DNA of 64,000 bases from Agitococcus sp. (GCA_030646715.1 JAUSLJ010000036.1:1-64000); one strand, 5' to 3'; numbered from the stretch's first letter, positions 43,928 through 53,354 are shown. The notes: a model not told the origin generated them from the sequence alone. Program-made: numbers and translations.

Positions 43928-45148
43928 ATGTCTGAACATGATAAATCGGCAACAGCGAAAGTCGGCTTGAAATCGTTGTTTGCTTGGGGCAAGCAAGGCA
44001 CGACAAATGACAGTGCGAATCCCGTTGATGAAGTAGCCATTACTGTCCCTGTAGCAGAAGATACTTTGTATTGGGAAGAAGGCAATTTAGATGTCACTTT
44101 GCCCAGCTTGCCAACCGTTGATGTGCCGATTATTGAAAATCCCGCAACTATCGCTTTAGTGCAGTCAGAACAAACTCAAATTGAAGAAAAAATAGAAACG
44201 CCATCCGCTAATGCTGCGTCAGATAATAGCTTTTTTAGTCGCATGAAAGTCGGCTTAACCCGTACGCGCGAAACCTTTACCAGTGGCATGGTGACTTTGC
44301 TGATTGGTGGCAAAGAAATTGATGACGAATTATTAGAAGAAATTGAAACCCAAATGTTAGTAGCTGACATGGGCGTTGATGCAACTCGTATTATTATTAA
44401 TCGTTTGACCGAGCGGGTCTCGCGTAAAGAATTAACGCATTCCAATGGCTTATATAAAGCCTTGCAACAAGAGTTAGTTGAGTTACTCGCTCCGCGTGTT
44501 AAACCTTTGCATATTGACCCGAATAAAAGACCGTATGTTATTTTGATGGTTGGTGTGAACGGTGTTGGCAAAACGACAACGATTGGTAAATTAGCCAAGC
44601 GTTTGCAACGTGAAGGCAAAAAAGTCATGTTAGCTGCTGGCGACACTTTCCGTGCTGCTGCCGTAGAGCAATTACAAGTCTGGGGCGAGCGTAATAACAT
44701 TGCTGTTGTTGCACAAAGTACGGGAGCGGATTCCGCCTCTGTTGCGTTTGATGCCTTGCAAAGTGCCCGTGCGAAAGATATGGACGTATTGATTGTTGAT
44801 ACTGCTGGGCGATTACATACCAAGTCTAATTTGATGGAAGAGTTACGCAAAGTTAAACGCGTGCTGCAAAAAGTCGATGGCACTGCACCGCACGAAGTGA
44901 TGTTGGTGGTGGATGCGGGAACAGGTCAAAATGCCTTAAATCAAGTGCAAGAATTTGACCAAGTGGTTGGTTTAACAGGCTTAACCATTACTAAATTGGA
45001 TGGTACAGCTAAAGGCGGCGTGTTGTTTAATATCGCTAGCCGTAGCCATGTGCCGATTCGTTATATTGGTGTTGGTGAAAAAATTGATGATTTACGTCCG
45101 TTTATTGCCAAAGAGTTCGTTGCCGCATTGTTTCAAACGGAAAATTGA
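43928..45148 (+). CDS. ftsY: Signal recognition particle receptor FtsY
   Basis: 406 aa from the ATG at 43928 (MSEHDKSATAKVGLKSLF); ATGs at 43916 and 43859 are in frame and cannot be excluded. Acidic variable A domain (to about residue 105), then the NG domain: FSRMKVGLTRTRETFTSG, G1 GVNGVGKTTTIGKLA near 208, DTAGRLH, TKLDGTAKGG and GEKIDDLRPF. GTPase that docks ribosome-SRP complexes at the membrane. Not followed by ftsE/ftsX, unlike E. coli; rpoH comes next after 290 bases. Confidence 0.96.
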   Translation: MSEHDKSATAKVGLKSLFAWGKQGTTNDSANPVDEVAITVPVAEDTLYWEEGNLDVTLPSLPTVDVPIIENPATIALVQSEQTQIEEKIETPSANAASDNSFFSRMKVGLTRTRETFTSGMVTLLIGGKEIDDELLEEIETQMLVADMGVDATRIIINRLTERVSRKELTHSNGLYKALQQELVELLAPRVKPLHIDPNKRPYVILMVGVNGVGKTTTIGKLAKRLQREGKKVMLAAGDTFRAAAVEQLQVWGERNNIAVVAQSTGADSASVAFDALQSARAKDMDVLIVDTAGRLHTKSNLMEELRKVKRVLQKVDGTAPHEVMLVVDAGTGQNALNQVQEFDQVVGLTGLTITKLDGTAKGGVLFNIASRSHVPIRYIGVGEKIDDLRPFIAKEFVAALFQTEN

Positions 45149-45438
45149 TCATATTTTTAGATGAGTGCGGTTTCGTACAGAGGGATAATAAACATAGTTA
45201 TATAACTGGCTAGGCGAAAGTTTTCATTGATAACGATGATTCTAAGCTTGGCGAAGATTCGAAATGTCTACCCAGTGTGCGCGAGAAATATAAATTCATG
45301 TTTACGTGATCTCTTGTATCTAGACAGCGTAAAAATGTTACACAATCGCGATAAAACTAGCCTATAGAGGGCTAGTCACTGTTTTGGCTTGGCGTTAAAA
45401 TCATAATATAAGTTAGATTAATTATTCGGAGAGTACCC
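45149..45438 (+). other. ftsY-rpoH intergenic region
   Basis: 290 bases. Contains a 6-base stem hairpin (CTAGCC/GGCTAG at 45357-45375) and an A/T-rich segment with possible -10 sequences near 45402-45409. No clear heat-shock or RpoE promoter is recognised, but rpoH regulation must be encoded here or in the coding region. Confidence 0.4.
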
Positions 45439-46305
45439 ATGAGCCATAGTCGCAGCCTTGTTCCTGTGACGCTCGCTGTTCCTGGTGTCAACTTAGGGGC
45501 GTACATTACTAACGTCAATCAAGTCGCCATTCTGTCGTCTGACGAAGAGCGCGAACTCGCTGAACGTTATTTTTATGATGAAGATTTAGACGCGGCACGG
45601 CAATTAATTTTGGCGCATTTACGTTTCGTTGTGCATATTGCCCGTAGTTACGCAGGTTATGGTTTACAACAAGCGGATTTAATTCAAGAAGGCAACGTCG
45701 GTTTGATGAAAGCCGTGAAACGTTTTGACCCAAGCATGGGCGTGCGTTTAGTGTCGTTTGCCGTGCATTGGATCAAAGCGGAAATTCACGAATATGTCAT
45801 CAAAAACTGGCGTATCGTCAAAGTAGCAACCACTAAAGCACAACGTAAGTTATTTTTTAATTTACGTGGTCTGAAAAAAGGGAGTCATAGCTTAACGCAT
45901 TTAGAAGCGGAAGCGATTGCTGAAACCTTGAATGTGACTCCTGCGCAAGTCTTTGAAATGGAAGGTCGTTTATCTGCGTTTGATGCCTCTTTTGAAGCTT
46001 CAGCCGAAGATGATGACGATAAACCCAGTCAAGTACCCGCGTATTATTTAGAAGATAATCGCTACGACCCTGCGCGTCAGTTAGAGGAAAGCGATTGGGA
46101 AGATAATAGTACCGAACGTTTAATGACGGCGATGAATCGTTTAGACGAACGTTCACGTCATATTTTAACCCGTCGTTGGTTGGCCGAAGATAAAGCCACC
46201 TTGCATGAGTTAGCAGCGGAGTACAATATTTCTGCCGAACGTGTACGCCAGCTTGAAAAAAATGCAATGGAAAAAATTAAAGCGGCTCTTTCAGTTGCTG
46301 CTTAA
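45439..46305 (+). CDS. rpoH: Heat-shock sigma factor RpoH (sigma-32)
   Basis: 288 aa. Regions 2.1-2.4 ([58 protein letters not shown]), the RpoH box QRKLFFNLR at about residues 135-143, and region 4.2 with [20 protein letters not shown]. Directs transcription of chaperone and protease genes. GGAGAG ribosome-binding site just before the ATG. Terminated by a hairpin at 46334. Confidence 0.97.
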   Translation: MSHSRSLVPVTLAVPGVNLGAYITNVNQVAILSSDEERELAERYFYDEDLDAARQLILAHLRFVVHIARSYAGYGLQQADLIQEGNVGLMKAVKRFDPSMGVRLVSFAVHWIKAEIHEYVIKNWRIVKVATTKAQRKLFFNLRGLKKGSHSLTHLEAEAIAETLNVTPAQVFEMEGRLSAFDASFEASAEDDDDKPSQVPAYYLEDNRYDPARQLEESDWEDNSTERLMTAMNRLDERSRHILTRRWLAEDKATLHELAAEYNISAERVRQLEKNAMEKIKAALSVAA

Positions 46306-46333
46306 ATTTAGTCGATAGCAATTGTAGAGTAGC

Positions 46334-46365
46334 AACGCCGCGCTTTTAGTGCGGCGTTTGTTTTT
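46334..46365 (+). terminator. rpoH terminator
   Basis: AACGCCGC (46334-46341) and GCGGCGTT (46351-46358) with a 9-base loop, then TGTTTTT. Confidence 0.85.
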
Positions 46366-46389
46366 GAGTCATAAGTTGGAAAGGTCTTA

Positions 46390-46758
46390 ATGTTTATAAC
46401 TCTCGGTGCATTAAACATGGCGTTGGCCGTGATGCTGGGCGCATTTGGCGCACACGGACTGAAAGCGAAAGTCACTTCTGAACAATTGGCGTGGTGGCAT
46501 ACTGCATGTGAGTATCAGGTTTATCATGCCTTAGCACTATTTGGCATCGGTGTGCTAATAGCGGCACAACCGCAGTGGTCGATTGCCAAAAACTCAGCAT
46601 GGTGTTTACAAATGGGTATTATTATTTTCTGTGGCTCATTGTATGCCATGACTTTAGGTGCACCACGTTGGTTTGGAGCAATTACCCCCATTGGCGGGAC
46701 GGCATTTATCGTAGGGTGGCTGTGGCTGGCCTATGTTTCATGGCAACAAGGACATTAA
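46390..46758 (+). CDS. DUF423 membrane protein (YgdD-like)
   Basis: 122 aa, four predicted transmembrane helices. Family signature at the N-terminus (GALNMALAVMLGAFGAHGLK) and YHALALFGIGVL, with GSLYAMTLGAPRWFGAITPIGG later. Inner-membrane protein of unknown function. Followed five bases later by thiS, so possibly co-transcribed. Confidence 0.9.
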   Translation: MFITLGALNMALAVMLGAFGAHGLKAKVTSEQLAWWHTACEYQVYHALALFGIGVLIAAQPQWSIAKNSAWCLQMGIIIFCGSLYAMTLGAPRWFGAITPIGGTAFIVGWLWLAYVSWQQGH

Positions 46759-46763
46759 GCAAG

Positions 46764-46964
46764 ATGAAGATTTATCTGAATGGTTCGTTATCCGAGATGC
46801 CCGAAAATAGTACCGTTGCCGATATTTTAGTGTTGTTAGAAGTCGTTGGCCGTCGTGTCGCTGTCGAGTTAAACGATCATATCGTCCCTAAAAGTCAACA
46901 TAGCCAAGTCATACTGCAAGACAATGATAAAGTTGAAGTGGTTCATGCGATTGGTGGCGGTTAA
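46764..46964 (+). CDS. thiS: Sulfur carrier protein ThiS
   Basis: 66 aa from the ATG at 46764. Ubiquitin-like fold ending in VVHAIGGG, whose terminal Gly-Gly becomes the thiocarboxylate that gives sulfur to the thiazole ring of thiamine. The open frame extends upstream into the DUF423 gene, but only this start gives ThiS. thiG follows after 68 bases. Confidence 0.93.
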   Translation: MKIYLNGSLSEMPENSTVADILVLLEVVGRRVAVELNDHIVPKSQHSQVILQDNDKVEVVHAIGGG

Positions 46965-47032
46965 TGGTTTTTCGTGCAACGCCATGCTAAGCAGATTAAA
47001 CTCACGCAAAATTTATAGTCCGAGTATTCATA

Positions 47033-47815
47033 ATGACTCAAGATATTTTTACCCTAGCAGGCTGTACTTATCAATCACGTTTGTTAGTAGGCACTGGCAA
47101 ATATAAAGACCTTGAAGAAACCCGTTTAGCCATTGAAGCGAGTGGTGCAGAGATTGTCACCGTCGCCGTACGCCGTACCAATATTGGCCAAAATCCACAC
47201 GAGCCTAATTTATTAGACGTTATTTCCCCCGACAAATATACTATTTTGCCTAATACCGCAGGTTGTTATACCGCCGAAGATGCTATTCGTACTTGTCGTT
47301 TAGCGCGTGAACTATTAGATGGTCATAATTTAGTGAAATTAGAAGTGTTGGGCGATGAAAAAACCTTATATCCCAATGTCGTCGAAACCTTAAAAGCAGC
47401 CGCCGTGTTGGTCAAAGAAGGTTTTGAAGTGATGGTTTATACCTCCGATGATCCGATTATTGCCAAACAACTGGAAGACATGGGTTGTATTGCGGTTATG
47501 CCTTTAGGGAGTTTGATTGGTTCAGGTTTGGGCATTATTAACCCCTACAATCTGCGTATCATTATGGAACAAGCCAATGTACCAATTATTGTTGATGCAG
47601 GCGTAGGCACAGCTTCCGATGCGGCGATAGCGATGGAATTAGGTTGCGCGGGCGTATTAATGAATACCGCGATTGCCAAAGCACAACAACCCATTTTAAT
47701 GGCCTCTGCAATGAGAAAAGCGGTTGAAGCAGGGCGTGAGTCCTTTTTAGCGGGCAGAATGCCGAAAAAATTGTATGCATCGGCCTCCAGTCCTTTAGAT
47801 GGGAATTTTTTTTGA
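47033..47815 (+). CDS. thiG: Thiazole synthase ThiG
   Basis: 260 aa TIM barrel. Schiff-base lysine in the strand [16 protein letters not shown] (Lys at about 101), and phosphate-binding segments [14 protein letters not shown] and [19 protein letters not shown]. Makes thiazole phosphate from DXP, dehydroglycine and ThiS thiocarboxylate. Its stop is directly followed by trmB with no gap. Confidence 0.96.
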   Translation: MTQDIFTLAGCTYQSRLLVGTGKYKDLEETRLAIEASGAEIVTVAVRRTNIGQNPHEPNLLDVISPDKYTILPNTAGCYTAEDAIRTCRLARELLDGHNLVKLEVLGDEKTLYPNVVETLKAAAVLVKEGFEVMVYTSDDPIIAKQLEDMGCIAVMPLGSLIGSGLGIINPYNLRIIMEQANVPIIVDAGVGTASDAAIAMELGCAGVLMNTAIAKAQQPILMASAMRKAVEAGRESFLAGRMPKKLYASASSPLDGNFF

Positions 47816-48553
47816 ATGATGACTGATAGCCAAGATATGACTGATTTAGCAGCAGCAAGCAGTACTGAAAAGAAAGAGCATCCGCGCCGTATTATGACGT
47901 TTATGCGCCGTTCTTCAGCGTTTACCACGTCACAACAACAAGGGATTGATGACTTTGGCGAACATTATTTACTAGAAACAGAAAATAAACGCTTTGATGC
48001 GCTGGCGATTTTTGGTCGTGTTGCGCCACTGACGGTAGAAATTGGCTTTGGTATGGGATATTCCTTAATTACTATGGCCGAGGCTGCACCTGAGCGTGAT
48101 TTTATCGGTATTGAAATTCATCCTAATGGTATTGCCCAAATTTGTTATGAAGCAGGTCAGAAGCAATTGCCGAATTTACGGATTATTGATGGTGATGCTT
48201 TATTGATGCTAGAAAACTACTTTGCCGATAGCAGTATCGACACCGTACAGTTGTATTTTGCTGACCCGTGGCCAAAGAAAAAACATCACAAACGCCGTTT
48301 TGTGCAAACGCATAATATGCAGTTAATTCGTCAAAAGCTAAAAGTAGGCGGTATTTTTCATGCAGCGACCGATTGGGAACATTATGCTCAGTGGATGTTA
48401 GAAATTCTGGATACGGCAGAAGGTTTTAGTAATAGTGCAGGACATGGTAACTTTGCGGAACGCCCCGATTTTCGGCCATTAACGAAATTTGAAGTGCGTG
48501 GGCAGAATTTAGGGCATGGTGTTTGGGATGTGTTGTTTCGGAAAGAGTCTTAA
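47816..48553 (+). CDS. trmB: tRNA (guanine46-N7)-methyltransferase TrmB
   Basis: 245 aa. SAM motif VEIGFGMGYSL, FIGIEIHPNGIA, and the family signature QLYFADPWPKKKHHKRRFVQ. Methylates G46 in the tRNA variable loop. The first ~45 residues are a loose extension (start MMTDSQDMTD). Probably translated by coupling with thiG. Last gene before a REP-like hairpin. Confidence 0.95.
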   Translation: MMTDSQDMTDLAAASSTEKKEHPRRIMTFMRRSSAFTTSQQQGIDDFGEHYLLETENKRFDALAIFGRVAPLTVEIGFGMGYSLITMAEAAPERDFIGIEIHPNGIAQICYEAGQKQLPNLRIIDGDALLMLENYFADSSIDTVQLYFADPWPKKKHHKRRFVQTHNMQLIRQKLKVGGIFHAATDWEHYAQWMLEILDTAEGFSNSAGHGNFAERPDFRPLTKFEVRGQNLGHGVWDVLFRKES

Positions 48554-48580
48554 TGTAGAGAGAAGAGACTGAAGTCCCCC

Positions 48581-48645
48581 TCTTTGGTAAAGAGGGGTTA
48601 GGGGATATTCCATGGCAAATCCCCCTCAATCCCCCTTTTCCAAAG
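48581..48645. repeat. REP-like inverted repeat after trmB
   Basis: TCTTTGGTAAAGAGGGGTTA followed by GGGGAT at the left pairs imperfectly with ATCCCCCTCAATCCCCCTTT followed by TCCAAAGG at the right. C/G-tract palindrome of the same general style as the element inside the 35.8-36.3 kb tandem array. Sits between convergent trmB and the NYN gene. Confidence 0.65.
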
Positions 48646-48662
48646 GTGGAAGTTTATATCTC

Positions 48663-49703
48663 TTAAACCTCATCGTCGTCATAAGCCAAAAATGGCACAT
48701 GATCGTCGATTTGAGCGGGAATACCACCTACACCCATCGATCCATGATTACCATTAGGCTCAGGCGATAACGCCATAATGCCCGTCGCACAAAAACCTTT
48801 TTCATTACGCCCTAAGATATAACTGACTTTATCGCCCAAACGTAAGGCTGAGAAATTGCGATTTTTGACTTCGCTAAAATGAAAAAAGATATTTTCCATG
48901 TCGTCATTCGGGGTAATAAAACCAAAACCACCTTCTTTTAGACTTTGAATAATCCCTTCACTACGATTTTCAGCATTCACGGTCACTTGTGGTGGCGGTG
49001 TTAAAGGAATGGTCGGAGGATTATAGGCAGAGAAATTGCTTAATATCGCTTGTTCATCTTTAGGATATAAGAATAAGTTATTGATTTGTTGGTCATTTCT
49101 GGTTGAGCGGTCATCAATAATTTGGTGCATCAACACGGGATAAGTCGCTTCATCTAACAATACTTGCGCGGTACGTGTCAGTTTAGGCAAGTTGTGTCTA
49201 TCGGTATATTCAAAATCCCAAGCCAATAACATGACTCTCGTGCCGACGGTATTGAGTTTCCGCAATAAAGGACGGAAGTCACCATCACACGCTACTAAGA
49301 CCAACACATCAAACTGTTTATAAATGGCGAGTTCATACGCTTCTAAAGCTAACCAAACATCAATGCCTTTTTCACCATCGGGGCCGAGTGGTAAATAGTG
49401 AGTAGTCACACCTTCACGCATTAACACTTCATCAAACAAACGTTCCTTTAATAATAAATCCCGTTGTTCGGCATCTTGAGCGCGTAAGCGGCCACGGAAA
49501 TAATGGGCATCAACAATATGGCAATAACGAACATCGGTATCTTCTTCGTTAGCAACACGATGACGGATATATTCGTGTAAGCCAGAAATGCTAATGCGTG
49601 ATTTACGCGCATGATAATACTGGTAGTAATTACTGACATGAAGAAAAAAGTTACCGTCGTAAAAAATGCCGATTTTGGTAAAGTTTTTAGAATTATTAGC
49701 CAT
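48663..49703 (-). CDS. NYN-domain (LabA/DUF88-like) nuclease fused to a cold-shock domain
   Basis: 346 aa. Residues 10-190: NYN/PIN-like nuclease domain with acidic motif IFYDGNFFLHV, later DVLVLVACDGDFRPLLRKL (second acidic pair) and a GTRVMLLAWDF strand. Residues about 245-310: cold-shock OB fold, GIIQSLKEGGFGFITPNDD with FFHFSEV. Probably an RNA-binding ribonuclease; the target is unknown. Stand-alone gene. Confidence 0.88.
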   Translation of the reverse strand: MANNSKNFTKIGIFYDGNFFLHVSNYYQYYHARKSRISISGLHEYIRHRVANEEDTDVRYCHIVDAHYFRGRLRAQDAEQRDLLLKERLFDEVLMREGVTTHYLPLGPDGEKGIDVWLALEAYELAIYKQFDVLVLVACDGDFRPLLRKLNTVGTRVMLLAWDFEYTDRHNLPKLTRTAQVLLDEATYPVLMHQIIDDRSTRNDQQINNLFLYPKDEQAILSNFSAYNPPTIPLTPPPQVTVNAENRSEGIIQSLKEGGFGFITPNDDMENIFFHFSEVKNRNFSALRLGDKVSYILGRNEKGFCATGIMALSPEPNGNHGSMGVGGIPAQIDDHVPFLAYDDDEV

Positions 49704-49810
49704 AAGAAGTTCCTGTTTTTTTATAGATTTTCAAACTTTTTGTACTGTTTAACGATATTGTTGAAATGTACCCTCATTTATTCGTTGATAACAGCTTTTG
49801 AGTTACAACT

Positions 49811-49836
49811 CAGGCAGTCTAAAAGAAGACTGCCTG
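49811..49836 (-). terminator. Hairpin downstream of kup
   Basis: Perfect 10-base stem CAGGCAGTCT/AGACTGCCTG with a 6-base loop, about 20 bases after the kup stop. No T run on the minus strand, so terminator function is uncertain. Confidence 0.5.
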
Positions 49837-49856
49837 TTTGTACAAATAATGTTTAG

Positions 49857-51737
49857 TTATAATTCGATTTGTGTGCCTAATTCAACGACACGGTTAGTAG
49901 GAATTTGGAAAAAATCGGTTGCTGAAGCCGAATTACGCGACATAGCAACAAATAATAGCTCGCGCCATGGAGCCATGCCACCTTCCACACGAGGAATCAG
50001 ACGTTCACGCGATAAGAAGAAACTGGTTTCCATCATGTCAAAAATAAGATTATAAGGCTCACATAAAGTGAGTAATTCAGGGACATCAGGTTGCTCTTTA
50101 AAGCCATAATACGCAGAAATTAACCAAAAGTGTGGTGAAATTTGCTCTATTTTTAGCCTGTCTTTATCGTCAACGATAGGAATATCTTTGGTGTGCAAAG
50201 TCAGCAAGATATTACGTTCATGCAAGATTTTATTGTGTTTAATATTATGAAGTAGGGCGTGAGGTACCGATTTATGGGTGCCAGTCATAAAAATGGCCGT
50301 ACCTTCAATTACGTGAATCGAACCTGCACCAATGCTATTCACAAACAAATTTAATGGCATAGTTTCGCTATTAAGTTTTTCAAAGAGAATCTCGCGGCCA
50401 CGTTTCCATGTAATCATCACCGTAAAGGCCGTTAAACCAATTAATAAAGGAAACCAACCGCCTTGTAATATTTTCAGTGAAGTTGCACCAAAAAAAGCAA
50501 AGTCGGCAAACAATAAAGGTGTGGCTACCAGTACGGCTAACCAGCGCGACCATCCCCAAATAGTAACAGCGACAAACGCCGCCAGTAAGGTGTCACAAAT
50601 CATGGTCATGGTAACGGCAATACCGTAAGCAGAGGCTAAATTACTCGACGATTTAAACATCAACACTAAAACAATAATTGACGCTAATAACAGCCAGTTT
50701 AAAAAGGGAATATAGATCTGACCGATTTCTTTAGCAGAGGTATGAAGCACTTCGAAACGCGGTAAATAACCTAATTGCATCGCTTGTCGCGCAATAGAAA
50801 AAACACCTGAAATTACTGCTTGTGAGGCAACAACGGCAGAAACTGTCGCTAAGCACACGAGGGGAATAAGCATCCATTTAGGTGCTAAGGCAAAAAATGG
50901 GTTGTGAATGGTGTTGGGGTCAGACAGTAATAATGCGCCTTGGCCACAATAATTTAAAATTAACGCAGGGAAGACCACAAAAAACCATGCCCGACGAATA
51001 GGCGCTCGACCAAAGTGACCCATATCAGCATATAAAGCCTCACCACCAGTGACCGTTAGTACTACGGCACCCAGCGTAACAAACGACACAAATTGGTGTT
51101 CAGCAACAAATTCAAATGCCCAGAATGGATTCACTAACTGTAAAACTTGTGGGTAATTTTGAATATTAAGAATACCAAGCAACGCTAGAGTACTAAACCA
51201 TAAAATCATGATCGGGCCAAAAAGCTTTCCGACTGAGCCAGTACCATGACGTTGAATCATGAATAAGCTAATTAATATGGCAATAGTAATAGGTAAAACA
51301 TAGGCATCAAAAACGGGAGTAATCGTTTTTAGGCCTTCAACTGCTGATAACACCGAAATAGCGGGGGTGATAATGCCATCGCCAAAAAATAACGCTGCAC
51401 CGAATAAACCAATACTCACCAAAAAAGTACGCTGCCAAAGTGTGGTCGTTTTATTACGAAGGCTCAATGCGAGTAGAGCCATAATACCGCCTTCGCCATT
51501 GTTGTCAGCTCGCATGATAAAAGCGACGTATTTAATTGACACGACAATTGTCAGTGACCAAAAAATTAACGATAAAATGCCTAAAACATTATCATGGGTA
51601 ATCGCTAAACCATGACTCGCATGAAAACATTCTTTGAGTGCGTAAAGTGGGCTAGTACCAATATCACCAAATACCACACCTAAAGCTCCTAATGTCAAAG
51701 CTGACATGGGCGTGTGTTGTGTGTTCTCTGTTTGCAT
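49857..51737 (-). CDS. kup: Low-affinity potassium uptake protein Kup
   Basis: 626 aa, usual Kup length. N-terminal signature LGALGVVFGDIGTSPLYALKE, about 12 transmembrane helices to residue ~450, VTGGEALYADMGHFG, then a cytosolic C-terminal domain of ~170 residues (VEGTAIFMTGTHKSVPHALL). K+/H+ symporter of the inner membrane. Single gene. Confidence 0.96.
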   Translation of the reverse strand: MQTENTQHTPMSALTLGALGVVFGDIGTSPLYALKECFHASHGLAITHDNVLGILSLIFWSLTIVVSIKYVAFIMRADNNGEGGIMALLALSLRNKTTTLWQRTFLVSIGLFGAALFFGDGIITPAISVLSAVEGLKTITPVFDAYVLPITIAILISLFMIQRHGTGSVGKLFGPIMILWFSTLALLGILNIQNYPQVLQLVNPFWAFEFVAEHQFVSFVTLGAVVLTVTGGEALYADMGHFGRAPIRRAWFFVVFPALILNYCGQGALLLSDPNTIHNPFFALAPKWMLIPLVCLATVSAVVASQAVISGVFSIARQAMQLGYLPRFEVLHTSAKEIGQIYIPFLNWLLLASIIVLVLMFKSSSNLASAYGIAVTMTMICDTLLAAFVAVTIWGWSRWLAVLVATPLLFADFAFFGATSLKILQGGWFPLLIGLTAFTVMITWKRGREILFEKLNSETMPLNLFVNSIGAGSIHVIEGTAIFMTGTHKSVPHALLHNIKHNKILHERNILLTLHTKDIPIVDDKDRLKIEQISPHFWLISAYYGFKEQPDVPELLTLCEPYNLIFDMMETSFFLSRERLIPRVEGGMAPWRELLFVAMSRNSASATDFFQIPTNRVVELGTQIEL

Positions 51738-51929
51738 AAAAAGCTGCTCTCCCCAAAAAGTCCGTCGTTGGACCCTATGGGTACTTGGGTTTAATGAAAA
51801 ATGATGTGATTCTGACTGAAATGCTGGTTTAGGTTTTGGTTGGACATGATTCTTTAATTAAATAAAAATTTCCTTATTTTAGCACTCCTTTACCCAAGCG
51901 AGAAATATTGTCGTGCGGATAAAAATATT

Positions 51930-51956
51930 TTGCCTTTTGATTCAGTTTGATATAGT
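51930..51956 (+). promoter_or_regulatory. Probable promoter of tRNA-Ser
   Basis: TTGCCT (51930-51935) and TATAGT (51951-51956), 15 bases apart, with the -10 about 40 bases before the mature tRNA. Near-consensus hexamers; spacing is a little short. Confidence 0.5.
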
Positions 51957-51996
51957 CTTGCGCACCTTGTTAGTGAGCTAACAAGCGTGATGTTTT

Positions 51997-52087
51997 GGTG
52001 AGGTGGCCGAGTGGTTGAAGGCGCACGCCTGGAAAGCGTGTGTACGTTAATAGCGTACCGAGGGTTCGAATCCCTCTCTCACCGCCA
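51997..52087 (+). tRNA. tRNA-Ser (anticodon GGA)
   Basis: 91-base class II tRNA: GGTGAGG acceptor, anticodon loop CTGGAAA (GGA), long variable arm (TGTACG...CGTAC), T arm GGGTTCGAATCCC and encoded CCA at 52085-52087. Its 3' end borders an integrase remnant. Confidence 0.93.
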
Positions 52088-52217
52088 TAGTGTTGGTGTG
52101 TCCAAGCTGCTGAGATATCCATTCTGCGGGTATTGCCCCTGTGCTTAACAATTGACAAGCGAATGTATGCCGATTCATTCGGTGCTCCCGCCTTTTTCAA
52201 ATGTTCCTTAAAAAATC
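52088..52217 (-). pseudogene. Tyrosine integrase C-terminal fragment at tRNA-Ser, frameshifted
   Basis: Minus strand reading: FFKEHLKKAG in one frame (about 52185-52217), then after a frameshift NRHTFACQLLSTGAIPAEWI and SQQLGHTNTM, ending at the tRNA 3' end. The RHT and LGH blocks are the second arginine/histidine motif and the following conserved histidine of tyrosine recombinases. The rest of the integrase, including the catalytic tyrosine, is missing. It marks a former integration at this tRNA. Confidence 0.75.
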
Positions 52218-52320
52218 GGTATCTCACGCAAAAGTCGTTGACGTGCGCGTTGAACGTATTGCTATTTAAAAAGGGATTTTTGCAACAAAGCCTATTGAGG
52301 TCATAACACATAAATATGCC

Positions 52321-52716
52321 TTACCAAACCACCTTCACCAATCCGCATTCTTGTAAATTAACATCAGCCGTTACCAACTCAGCGCGTAAATAGCGTGCTG
52401 TAGCCACAATCAAACGATCAGCAGGGTCGTTATTGATTTTTGTGCCAAAATTTACCGACTCTTCGGCAATACTGGCTGTCATGCGTTGTAGTTGATAGTT
52501 TCTGGCTTGTAACGCCAATTCAACAAATTGGGTGGCAGAGACGGGTAGTGTTAAACGGCCACGCTTTACCAGCATAAATACTTCCCACAGCGAAAAGTCC
52601 GCAAGCCACAAACTCTGTGTTTTTTCTGCTTCGTCTAAGGCTGCTTTTGCTCTAGTTGATAATTTATCACTTCCCAAAGCATCCCAAATAAATACATGAG
52701 TATCTACTACAATCAT
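52321..52716 (-). CDS. PIN-domain toxin (VapC-like)
   Basis: 131 aa from ATG 52716 (MIVVDTHVFIWDALGSDKLS). PIN fold with Asp5, Glu in LWEVFML and C-terminal DPADRLIVATARYL, the type in Phd-linked PIN toxins. Ribonuclease activity expected. ATG overlaps the antitoxin stop by 4 bases. Lies downstream of the integrase scar, so probably island cargo. Confidence 0.88.
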   Translation of the reverse strand: MIVVDTHVFIWDALGSDKLSTRAKAALDEAEKTQSLWLADFSLWEVFMLVKRGRLTLPVSATQFVELALQARNYQLQRMTASIAEESVNFGTKINNDPADRLIVATARYLRAELVTADVNLQECGLVKVVW

Positions 52717-52943
52717 TGCATCGCATCCCACGTCTCGTTTAGTGGCGATAAAACGTCATCAATGACACTTTGTTGGGCTATTGCTTGTAATGCTTCTTTT
52801 GCTTGTTGTTTTATTTGGTTTGGTGGCGAAATAATCGCTAATACCTCTCCATGCGAGCTAATAGATAATGACTCGCCCATTTGTGCTATTTTTAAGTAAT
52901 GCGCTAAATGACTACGAAAGTCACTGATATTGATGGTTTGCAT
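52713..52943 (-). CDS. Phd/YefM-type antitoxin
   Basis: 76 aa from ATG 52943, supported by AAAGAGA 8 bases upstream. MQTINISDFRSHLAHYLKIA and SLSISSHGEVLAIISPP match the Phd/YefM DNA-binding domain; the C-terminal part should wrap the toxin. It starts about 80 bases from the divergent ABM-like gene, where autoregulation would occur. Confidence 0.85.
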   Translation of the reverse strand: MQTINISDFRSHLAHYLKIAQMGESLSISSHGEVLAIISPPNQIKQQAKEALQAIAQQSVIDDVLSPLNETWDAMQ

Positions 52944-53020
52944 AATCAATCTCTTTAAGTACAAGTATTTTGTACAATATAAGGCGCATTTTTATAAATA
53001 GCAAACCCAAGGATACCAAT

Positions 53021-53302
53021 ATGGACTATGTATTAATTATTCATGCCGTTAAAGACTACGCAGCATGGAAGAAAATATTTGATGACGCGGCCACTATTCG
53101 CAAAGAAGCAGGTGAGCAACGTTATCAAGTGCTGAAATACGAGCAAGATGTCAATAAAATTGTCCATTTTTCACAGTGGGTTTCGCTTGACCAAGCAAAA
53201 GCATTTTTTGAGTCACCCAAATTAGTAGAAATTAGAAAAGTGGCGGGCGTAGAAGCCCCTGAATTCATTTATTTACAGCAACTTGAAACAGGCATTCTGT
53301 AA
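53021..53302 (+). CDS. Small ABM-like (ferredoxin-like fold) protein, paralogue 2
   Basis: 93 aa from ATG 53021 with AAGGAT upstream; the open frame is longer but lacks a site. MDYVLIIHAVKDYAAWKKIF, RKEAGEQRYQVLKYEQD, FFESPKLVEIRKVAG and APEFIYLQQLETGIL align nearly end to end with the protein at 24519-24800. Stand-alone here, whereas the other copy is in a cupin cluster. Function unknown. Confidence 0.82.
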   Translation: MDYVLIIHAVKDYAAWKKIFDDAATIRKEAGEQRYQVLKYEQDVNKIVHFSQWVSLDQAKAFFESPKLVEIRKVAGVEAPEFIYLQQLETGIL

Positions 53303-53354
53303 CCACGTAGGGGAAAATTATCATTTGCCCTTTTCTTTCACGCCATTAGCAAGT

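Noticed and set aside
43835-43996. Longer N-terminus of the catalytic M16B protease
   Set aside because: It would overlap the ftsY start and bury the signal peptide; the hydrophobic signal begins at MRKLWLL.
44176-44883. 235-codon frame on the - strand inside ftsY
   Set aside because: Antisense shadow of a well-conserved GTPase gene; composition is not protein-like.
45149-45438. RNA thermosensor upstream of rpoH
   Set aside because: Only a weak 6-base hairpin is present, and it is not near the ribosome-binding site.
51970-52311. 113-codon frame across tRNA-Ser on the - strand taken as a gene
   Set aside because: It includes the complement of the tRNA; only the integrase-like part has meaning and it is frameshifted.
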